Shown: piece after piece, positions 1 through 4,419 of the stretch
Layout of the letters: each line of letters starts with the position of its first letter
Numbering within the stretch: position 1 is the first letter of the stretch
From: Dehalococcoidales bacterium
GTDB taxonomy: Bacteria; Chloroflexota; Dehalococcoidia; Dehalococcoidales; Fen-1064
Length of the DNA: 5,090 bases
Reading direction: 5' to 3'
Assembly (NCBI GenBank): GCA_028713395.1
Contig: JAQTOJ010000155.1
Location: forward strand, 1-5,090
Program-made: the position numbers and the translations under genes
Notes under the pieces: model-generated
The model's input: only the letters and a program-made list of their open reading frames with translations
Told to the model about the DNA's origin: nothing
Databases searched by the model: none

Positions 1-91
1 CCGAAATCTCATCCGCCAGTTCGAAAATTCCATTAATTTCGGCGTTGGAAAGGTCATCGATGGTCACCAGGTCATGATTTTTCAGCGACAT
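1..91 (-). CDS. pyrB: Aspartate carbamoyltransferase catalytic subunit, N-terminal fragment (cut by window edge)
   Basis: Only the first 30 codons are present. They begin MSLKNHDLVTIDDLSNAEI and continue NGIFELADEIS. This resembles the start of aspartate carbamoyltransferases, where a short lead-in is followed by a 'dL s..Ei..il..A' helix. The enzyme joins carbamoyl phosphate and L-aspartate to give carbamoyl aspartate, the committed step of cytosolic pyrimidine synthesis. The ATG lies one base after the pyrR stop codon, and an AGGGGGG ribosome binding site (99-105) seven bases upstream sits inside the end of pyrR, so the two genes are co-transcribed and probably translationally coupled. Control is expected through the PyrR attenuator further upstream. 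No catalytic residues are visible in this fragment. The call rests on the N-terminal pattern and on the usual pyrR-pyrB gene order. Confidence 0.82.
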   Translation of the reverse strand, partial: MSLKNHDLVTIDDLSNAEINGIFELADEIS

Positions 92-92
92 T

Positions 93-668
93 TTACTGCC
101 CCCCTGCGAGCTTCATTCCGGGTTGAATCTGTGCAGGCTGGTTGATAATGGCAACTTCGTCCGCGCCATCGGTTTCCAAAAGGCGGACGGCAATTTCTTC
201 ATCATGGCCGCTGGGCACGTTTTTCCCCACATAATCTGCCCGGATGGGGAGTTCGCGGTGACCGCGGTCAATCAATACAACCAGTTGGATGGCTTTCGGG
301 CGACCGAGATCGATGACGGCGTCCATAGCCGCGCGAATGCTACGTCCGGTGTAGAGGACATCGTCTACCACCAGCACTGTTTTACCCACTACACTAAAGG
401 CTATTTCCGTGCGGTTGTTAAGCTTGTGGTGATCGTGGGCGGGAATATCGTCACGGTAGGGTGAAATATCCAGCGCGCCCACCGGAATGTCCACGCTGGC
501 GAAGGTAGAGATGTAACCGGCAAGGCGCTTTGCCAGCGGCACACCGCGGGTGTGCATGCCGATAATAACCAGGGTTTCCAGCGATTTGTTGCGCTCGATG
601 ACTTCATGAGCAATCCGCGCCAGCGTGCGTTTGATGTCTTCCGGCGCCATAATGACTTTTTCGGCCAT
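93..668 (-). CDS. pyrR: PyrR, bifunctional pyr operon attenuation protein / uracil phosphoribosyltransferase
   Basis: A 191-residue protein that closely follows Bacillus PyrR. The N-terminal segment LARIAHEVIERNK (16-28) is followed by a TRG motif (40-42) and YRDD (71-74). The type I PRTase PRPP-binding loop VLVVDDVLYTGRS is at 98-110. The conserved segment DRGHRELPIRADYVGKN (134-150) carries RNA-binding and substrate residues. PyrR binds pyr leader RNA when loaded with UMP or UTP and promotes transcription termination; most members also convert uracil and PRPP to UMP. The ATG at 668 was chosen because it gives the usual family length (about 180 residues) and has a GAGGGG ribosome binding site (676-681) seven bases upstream. 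The same frame is open to another ATG at 719, which would add 17 residues, MTDQPDNLLLFTARGFF. The C-terminus runs about ten residues past the Bacillus protein. Confidence 0.96.
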   Translation of the reverse strand: MAEKVIMAPEDIKRTLARIAHEVIERNKSLETLVIIGMHTRGVPLAKRLAGYISTFASVDIPVGALDISPYRDDIPAHDHHKLNNRTEIAFSVVGKTVLVVDDVLYTGRSIRAAMDAVIDLGRPKAIQLVVLIDRGHRELPIRADYVGKNVPSGHDEEIAVRLLETDGADEVAIINQPAQIQPGMKLAGGQ

Positions 669-701
669 AAAAAAACCCCTCGCCGTGAAGAGCAAGAGGT
701 T
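669..701 (-). terminator. pyr attenuator: intrinsic terminator overlapping the pyrR ribosome binding site
   Basis: In the transcript the arm AACCUCUUGC (701-692) pairs with GCGAGGGGUU (683-674) over 10 bp, including two G-U wobbles, with an 8-base loop (691-684). It is followed by a run of seven U (675-669; the first two are in the stem). The U-run abuts the pyrR ATG. The 3' arm contains GAGGGG, the pyrR Shine-Dalgarno, so the same hairpin would also hide the ribosome binding site. In the known PyrR mechanism this hairpin forms when PyrR-UMP holds the upstream anti-antiterminator together. Confidence 0.88.
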
Positions 702-732
702 ATCTGGTTGATCTGTCATGTATTCCCCTTGC
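692..732 (-). promoter_or_regulatory. pyr antiterminator pairing (alternative fold of the leader)
   Basis: GCAAGGGG (732-725), on the 3' side of the PyrR-binding hairpin, can pair with CCUCUUGC (699-692), the 5' arm of the terminator. This gives 8 bp with one G-U wobble. The pairing is mutually exclusive with both the PyrR-binding hairpin and the terminator. This is the third state expected of a Bacillus-type pyr attenuator, the fold that allows read-through when UMP is low. It was identified by hand pairing; no energy calculation was run. Confidence 0.75.
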
Positions 733-757
733 CAGCCTCACAGGACCAGCTTAAAGG
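725..757 (-). promoter_or_regulatory. PyrR-binding loop (pyr leader anti-antiterminator)
   Basis: The transcript contains GUCCUGUGAGGCU, which fits the PyrR-binding consensus UCCNGNGAGG. The upper stem GCUGGUC (750-744) pairs with GGCUGGC (737-731) around the hexaloop CUGUGA (743-738), equivalent to CAGAGA in the Bacillus subtilis pyr loops. A lower stem CCUU (757-754) pairs with AAGG (730-727), with a UAA bulge on the 5' side. Its position, between the promoter and a terminator directly before pyrR, is the classic arrangement. UMP-loaded PyrR is expected to bind here and favour termination. Confidence 0.9.
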
Positions 758-769
758 TCTCTGGATGTT

Positions 770-798
770 ATATTATCACGCCGTACAAAGGTTTGCAA
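770..798 (-). promoter_or_regulatory. Promoter of the pyr operon
   Basis: On the minus strand a -35 box TTGCAA (798-793) and a -10 box TAATAT (775-770) are separated by 17 bp. Transcription would start near 763, giving a leader of about 95 nt that contains the complete attenuator before pyrR. This is the only good sigma-70-like promoter between the upstream terminator and the leader RNA. Confidence 0.7.
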
Positions 799-847
799 GA
801 GAAAGAGTAAGCTTTCAGCCATCTGCATTCAGCGATCGGTCTAGCCC

Positions 848-884
848 AAGAAAAAAGAGAGAGGGAATAATCTCCCTCTCTCTT
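848..884 (-). terminator. Rho-independent terminator of the SDR gene
   Basis: A perfect 12-bp inverted repeat, AAGAGAGAGGGA on each strand (884-873 paired with 866-855), has a 6-base loop. On the minus strand it runs into TTTTTT (856-851) and then CTT. It starts 14 bases after the SDR stop codon, so it ends that transcript and insulates the pyr promoter just downstream. On the plus strand the following bases are AATTATTAG, a poor U-run, and no plus-strand gene precedes it, so it is read as a minus-strand terminator. Confidence 0.92.
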
Positions 885-897
885 AATTATTAGTAAA

Positions 898-1764
898 TTA
901 CCCTCTGGCTAGATTCAGACCGGCATCCACGCAGATGATCTGCCCGGTGACATATTTTGATAGATCGGAGACCAGGAACAGTACCAAATGCCCGCAGGGT
1001 TCCGGCGAAATGAGTTTGCCGCCCAGCAGCATTCTGGATTCCAGCATCTGGCGCATCTGGGGACGTTCTGTGAAATCACGCATCATCTCTGTCACAATAC
1101 CGCCTGGGGCAATCGCGTTGACGCGTATATTATGCCGCGCCAAATCGACCGCCAGAGATTCCGTGAGCATATTGATGCCCCGCTTGGAAATGCTGTAAGG
1201 CGATCCGGCTGACCCGCCCCGATCGAATGATTGGATCGAAGACACGTTCACAATCGCGCCACGGTTATTTTTGATCATGACATCGCTGACCGCCCGCGTG
1301 CACACCATAATGCTGCGCAGGTTCGTATTCAGTATTTTTTCAAAATTCTCTTCATTGAAACGGCTTACCCAGGATTTAGCGGACGTCCATTCCGCCATAT
1401 GTTCCTGCATTTCTTTTTGCCGCGCCTCGAATTTTTCCGGTTCGTGGGGGCCTTCCGGCAGGCCGATACCGGCATTGTTCACCAGGATATCGATGCGCCC
1501 GAAGGCTTCGGCGGTCTTCTTGACCATTTCATCCACCTGGGTACGATCGCGTACATCAGTCTTGAAACCAAGTGCTTTTCTGCCCATGGCTTTTATTTCC
1601 GCCACCACGGCGTCCAATTCACCTTTTTCCGTCACTAAATCGCTCACCACCACATCAGCGCCGGCGGCCGCCAGTACCAAAGCCGTGTCTTTGCCAATAC
1701 CGCGCCGGGCTCCGGTTACCACCGCCACTTGCCCTTCCAGAGATATACCGGGAACTGTAACCAT
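898..1764 (-). CDS. Short-chain dehydrogenase/reductase (FabG-like SDR) with an inserted segment
   Basis: A 288-residue classical SDR. The cofactor-binding motif TGARRGIG is at 17-24, NNAG at 96-99, the structural Asn at 148, catalytic Ser at 175/176, and YSISK at 190-194 gives the Tyr and Lys of the active site. PGGIVTEM (220-227) and YVTGQIICVDAG (271-282) are typical C-terminal motifs. Asp42 after the second beta strand suggests NAD(H), though the arginines in the glycine motif leave NADP(H) possible. The protein is about 35-40 residues longer than most FabG-like enzymes because of a charged insertion at roughly 103-138, between NNAG and the helix bearing Asn148. The ATG has a GGAAGGAG site six to eight bases upstream. 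It is a single-gene transcript with its own promoter and terminator. The substrate is unknown; 'FabG-like' describes the family, not a proven role in fatty acid synthesis. Confidence 0.93.
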   Translation of the reverse strand: MVTVPGISLEGQVAVVTGARRGIGKDTALVLAAAGADVVVSDLVTEKGELDAVVAEIKAMGRKALGFKTDVRDRTQVDEMVKKTAEAFGRIDILVNNAGIGLPEGPHEPEKFEARQKEMQEHMAEWTSAKSWVSRFNEENFEKILNTNLRSIMVCTRAVSDVMIKNNRGAIVNVSSIQSFDRGGSAGSPYSISKRGINMLTESLAVDLARHNIRVNAIAPGGIVTEMMRDFTERPQMRQMLESRMLLGGKLISPEPCGHLVLFLVSDLSKYVTGQIICVDAGLNLARG

Positions 1765-1821
1765 TTTTACTCCTTCCTCAATTTCACCGCTATGTCTAAA
1801 ATAACGATTCTGCTATTTTCA

Positions 1822-1851
1822 AATGTATTACAACGGCGGGGACAGTGTCAA
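1822..1851 (-). promoter_or_regulatory. Promoter of the SDR gene
   Basis: On the minus strand there is a consensus -35 box TTGACA (1851-1846) and a -10 candidate TACATT (1827-1822, four of six matches) with an 18-bp spacer. Transcription would begin near 1815, about 50 nt before the ATG at 1764. The perfect -35 makes the promoter likely; the weak -10 suggests that it may need an activator or be modest in strength. Confidence 0.55.
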
Positions 1852-1887
1852 TTTGGAATCCCGCGGCACATTACAACCGTTATACTT

Positions 1888-1924
1888 GTGGGTTTGCAAC
1901 CCACCTTGTTAGAAAACCCACCTT
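1888..1924. repeat. Operator-like cluster of three AACCCAC half-sites in the divergent promoter region
   Basis: A palindrome, GTGGGTT-TGC-AACCCAC, occupies 1888-1904. The 10-mer AACCCACCTT at 1898-1907 is repeated exactly at 1915-1924, a 17-bp step. The last copy runs into the -35 box of the plus-strand promoter. The cluster lies 37-73 bp upstream of the SDR -35 box. Its position suggests a transcription factor site serving one or both divergent genes; the factor is unknown. Confidence 0.45.
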
Positions 1925-1951
1925 TACCAAAACGCGTGGACAGTTTATAAT
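1923..1951 (+). promoter_or_regulatory. Promoter of the BioD-like/DRTGG gene
   Basis: A consensus -10 box TATAAT (1946-1951) lies 17 bp after a -35 candidate TTTACC (1923-1928, four of six matches). The expected start near 1958 leaves a leader of about 32 nt before the ATG at 1990. The AACCCACCTT repeat overlaps the -35 box, so a bound protein here would directly affect this promoter. Confidence 0.65.
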
Positions 1952-1989
1952 AGTTTGAAATTGGAAACAACGGGGGAGGCGGACGCAGC

Positions 1990-2934
1990 ATGGTTACAGT
2001 CTATATTACTTCTCTTTCTCATGGTGCCGGCAAAACGGCCGTTTGTGCCGGGCTCGGGGCTTTATTGATGAAATCCGGGAAAAACCCCGGTTATTTTAAG
2101 CCCGTAAACGGGAGTTCACCGGATACTGACGCCGCCTTTATGAAACAAACCCTTGGCTTAACTGATGCCGAAGTGTCCATATCGCCTGCGTTCTCCAGCC
2201 CGGAAATGTTGAAAACCGGTGTCAAAGCAGCCTTTGAAAAGATCGCCGCCGGCAAAGATGTGGTTTTAATCGAGACCTCGCGCGCCGCCTCAAGGGAGAT
2301 TCTGCCGGGGAAAAGTATCCTCGTGGTTGCCCATAATGAAATCGATCAAATTCCGGCCGCCGGCGCTGCCGATGGGCTGATTATCAACAAGGTGCCTGTC
2401 TCACAATTACCGGCCGTCAAAGTCAAAGCGGAAACCATGAAAAAACTATACCCCGTTTTCGGAGTCATACCGGAAGACAAGATGCTGCTTACTTTCAGCC
2501 TGGATGAACTGGCGCGTCTCATCGACGGGCAATTTGCCAGCCTGCCGGAAATGAAAGATACCCTGATCCCGAATTTCATGCTGGGGGCTTTGACCGTGGA
2601 TTCCGCGCTCCCCTATTTCAACCAGAGAGCCAATAAAGTAGCGGTATTAAGAGCCGAACGTTCCGATATGCAATTGGCCGCGCTGGCCACCGATACAAAA
2701 GCGCTGGTACTCTATGGCAACGCGACGGTGATCCCCATGGTCGCCCTGCGTGCCCGGGATAAAAAGGTGCCGGTCATTACGACCAAATTGGATATCTTGA
2801 CCTTGACCGCGCGCTTGGAAGAGACCATCCTGAAAACCAAATTCAACCAGCCCGGTAAACTGGCGCGCATGGTAGAGTTGATGTCTCAGAATATCGATCT
2901 ACCGGCAATGTACAAGATGCTGGGAATTAGCTAG
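1990..2934 (+). CDS. BioD-like P-loop protein with DRTGG domain (phosphotransacetylase N-terminal-like, COG0857 type)
   Basis: A 314-residue protein in two parts. The N-terminal half is a dethiobiotin-synthetase-like P-loop domain, with Walker A SLSHGAGKT at 8-16 (first Gly replaced by Ser), YFKPV at 35-39, DTD at 45-47, and GVIPED at 158-163, a motif typical of this family. The second half (about 195-285) resembles the DRTGG domain: NFMLGALTVDSAL (195-207), then AERSDMQLAAL at 222-232, where most members have GDR.DiqlaAl, and KKVPVITT at 258-265. Together they match the regulatory N-terminus of long Pta enzymes, but the acetyl- or phosphate-transferring domain is absent. Stand-alone versions exist in anaerobic bacteria; their reaction is not established. 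It is not BioD, since no biotin genes are near. A GGGGGAGG site (1972-1979) sits ten bases before the ATG, a slightly long spacing. Confidence 0.82.
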   Translation: MVTVYITSLSHGAGKTAVCAGLGALLMKSGKNPGYFKPVNGSSPDTDAAFMKQTLGLTDAEVSISPAFSSPEMLKTGVKAAFEKIAAGKDVVLIETSRAASREILPGKSILVVAHNEIDQIPAAGAADGLIINKVPVSQLPAVKVKAETMKKLYPVFGVIPEDKMLLTFSLDELARLIDGQFASLPEMKDTLIPNFMLGALTVDSALPYFNQRANKVAVLRAERSDMQLAALATDTKALVLYGNATVIPMVALRARDKKVPVITTKLDILTLTARLEETILKTKFNQPGKLARMVELMSQNIDLPAMYKMLGIS

Positions 2935-2935
2935 C

Positions 2936-2954
2936 AAAAAAGCGCCTGTCGCTT
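2936..2954 (-). terminator. Weak candidate terminator for the SorC-type regulator gene
   Basis: On the minus strand AAGCG (2954-2950) and CGCTT (2944-2940) form a 5-bp stem with a 5-base loop, followed by T through 2936 (a run of six T, the first two in the stem). It lies about 75 bases beyond the regulator's stop codon and almost touches the stop of the convergent gene. The stem is short, so the call is tentative. No clear plus-strand terminator was found in the 94-bp convergent gap (2935-3028). Confidence 0.3.
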
Positions 2955-3028
2955 GCCTCGCTTTCCCATCGCGCGTCCCGCTATTGTCGGTGCGTGGCAA
3001 TCTCTTGCATTCCGTAGAGTTGAGACTA

Positions 3029-4213
3029 TTACAAGACCACTTCGTCCTGGTGGTCTCGAACTGGAATATGCTTGTTGGTCGCTGTGATCCTTCCCAAAAT
3101 GTTCTTGGCGGTCCAGGCATCCGTGACCAACGTCAGGTTTTTCTTATCGATCGGTGCTTGCGGGTAATTCCCGGTCAAGACACCGTACAGAGCGTCCACC
3201 TTTTGCTGCCCACCGGCGATCAGAATGATTTCACCGGACTTCTTGATCTTTTCCGGATGAACCGCTAAGAGAGAGTTGTTGGCCGCATCGATTATACTTC
3301 TCACTTCATCAGTGAGTTCGCTGTTTCCGGCTGGGTAGAGCCTCAAGACTATTTCCGCTACGCTATCCAGTTGTTGGGGATTCCGGCTTTGGTTTTCGAT
3401 CAATCGGCGGACCGGTTCCGACATTTCTTTAAGCTGGAGAGCTGCCGCATCGCGGAAGTATTGATGTTGCGCATTCAACTGTCCCAATCCGATGATCGCC
3501 ATATCCAAATTGAATTTAAAACCTTTGAAACTTTGCCGGTCATTTTTCGGCATGGAAATCGGACCGGTCATGTAGGAAATGTTACGACGCGGCGTTTTCA
3601 AGACAGCCGATAAGGCGAACACATTCTCATCGGCGTCAAAATCACGGCTGTGCGTGAATTCCCACATCCCTACATGCGCGCCGCCGCAGAGGGAAACCAG
3701 CCGGATATTTTCGTACCCGCTCACCCAGGAGGGTGTTTTTTTCACCTTTTCCGCCAATTTTTCAATTGCGAAACCCACACCGCGACCGGAGGATAACCCG
3801 ATACTCATATTCTTGCGCAGATTATGCAGCATGAGTTCGGCCGCCACTTCACCCAGGCAACGGTGCAATTCATCACTCGCCTTGGACGCCTCAATATCCG
3901 GTTTTTCCGTTGACGGTGGTCTACAGGCTGACTCCACGCTGGTAATTTGCACTACCCTGGCGCGCCAGATACCGGTTTTCCTGGCCAACCTTTCTCCGAG
4001 TTCGTCGTCCTGAATGCTAATGTGGGCATTAGACTGACCGGCCAGTGTATCCTGTAGTTCAAAACGGTTGAGCGCCAGCCATGAGGCTAAACGCCGGTGA
4101 ATCGTAGCCGGAGACACGTAATACTCGGCCCCCAATGCCCTGTAACTCATGTTTTTCAACAGACGTTTTCTGGCTATTTCCGGGGCGGCTTTCTCCAGAT
4201 CTATTTTTTCCAT
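3029..4213 (-). CDS. SorC/DeoR-type transcriptional regulator with sugar-binding domain
   Basis: A 394-residue regulator. An N-terminal helix-turn-helix is visible at about 15-47, centred on MSYRALGAEYYVSPATIHRR. The rest follows the SorC sugar-binding domain: SIGLSSGRGV (137-146), VSLCGG (173-178), FNLDMAIIGLG (234-244), and near the C-terminus ILIAGGQQKVDALYGVLTG (330-348) plus LVTDAWTAKNIL (362-373), the usual 'AgG..K..Ai...L.G ... lvTDe.tA..ll' pattern. Such proteins are cytosolic, often tetrameric, and respond to phosphorylated sugars. It is longer than typical members (about 315-345), with a linker rich in charged and polar residues around 93-115. The ATG at 4213 was chosen because GGAGGT (4227-4222) lies eight bases upstream; a TTG at 4243 would add ten residues but lacks support. 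No sugar transporter or sugar catabolic gene is adjacent, so the effector is unknown. It is divergent from purA. Confidence 0.88.
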   Translation of the reverse strand: MEKIDLEKAAPEIARKRLLKNMSYRALGAEYYVSPATIHRRLASWLALNRFELQDTLAGQSNAHISIQDDELGERLARKTGIWRARVVQITSVESACRPPSTEKPDIEASKASDELHRCLGEVAAELMLHNLRKNMSIGLSSGRGVGFAIEKLAEKVKKTPSWVSGYENIRLVSLCGGAHVGMWEFTHSRDFDADENVFALSAVLKTPRRNISYMTGPISMPKNDRQSFKGFKFNLDMAIIGLGQLNAQHQYFRDAAALQLKEMSEPVRRLIENQSRNPQQLDSVAEIVLRLYPAGNSELTDEVRSIIDAANNSLLAVHPEKIKKSGEIILIAGGQQKVDALYGVLTGNYPQAPIDKKNLTLVTDAWTAKNILGRITATNKHIPVRDHQDEVVL

Positions 4214-4245
4214 CTTTGTCTTACCTCCGTGAGCACAAAACAACC

Positions 4246-4323
4246 CCGGATTCCCGTAAAAATCCGGTAACCTATTATACGATTTCCGCTAGTAAATATG
4301 ATAAAAACATTGCAACCGGATTT
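4246..4323. repeat. CCGGATT repeats: candidate operator between the regulator and purA
   Basis: An inverted repeat CCGGATT (4246-4252) / AATCCGG (4261-4267), separated by 8 bases, covers the predicted start of the regulator transcript. A third copy, ACCGGATTT at 4315-4323, matches in inverted orientation the nine bases at 4260-4268. The spread of three copies over 78 bp in a 206-bp divergent region fits binding of an oligomeric SorC-type repressor, with possible looping. The binding protein is inferred from location only. Confidence 0.5.
4274..4302 (-). promoter_or_regulatory. Promoter of the SorC-type regulator
   Basis: On the minus strand a perfect -10 box TATAAT is at 4279-4274. The -35 region is weak: ATCATA at 17-bp spacing, or TTATCA (4304-4299) at 19 bp. 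The start would fall near 4267, inside the CCGGATT inverted repeat, which is the usual place for an autoregulatory repressor site. No comparably clear promoter was found for purA on the other strand; TATAGT at 4375-4380 is a possible -10 box without a convincing -35. Confidence 0.5.
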
Positions 4324-4419
4324 CAATCACCTGATAGCTTGTTTCAGACGGCATCCTGTAAAAAGCATGGCGTTTATAGTCTGCCGGTTATATGCTGATC
4401 AAGGTTTTAAGGAGGCTAT

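Noticed and set aside
123..464. Plus-strand open frame opposite pyrR (and another at 552-893)
   Set aside because: They lie antisense to a clearly recognisable pyrR and its leader, have no recognisable motifs and no supported ribosome binding site.
1271..1804. Long plus-strand open frame (177 codons) opposite the SDR gene
   Set aside because: The minus-strand SDR has every family motif in the right order; the plus frame is low-complexity Ser/Thr/Pro-rich, typical of an antisense shadow.
790..1899. GGTTTGCAA present at both 790-798 and 1891-1899
   Set aside because: A 9-base match including the pyr -35 box; the contexts differ and chance is the simplest explanation.
1888..1904. GTGGGTT-TGC-AACCCAC palindrome as a terminator
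   Set aside because: No U-run follows on either strand and it lies upstream of both divergent genes, so an operator fits better.
4214..4243. TTG start adding ten residues to the SorC-type regulator
   Set aside because: The ATG at 4213 has a well-spaced GGAGGT, which would lie inside the coding sequence if the TTG were used; the extra residues (MFCAHGGKTK) look like translated leader.
4268..4419. Purine riboswitch or PurR box upstream of purA
   Set aside because: No guanine/adenine riboswitch core and no recognisable PurR box were seen by eye; only CCGGATT repeats and a weak -10 candidate are present.
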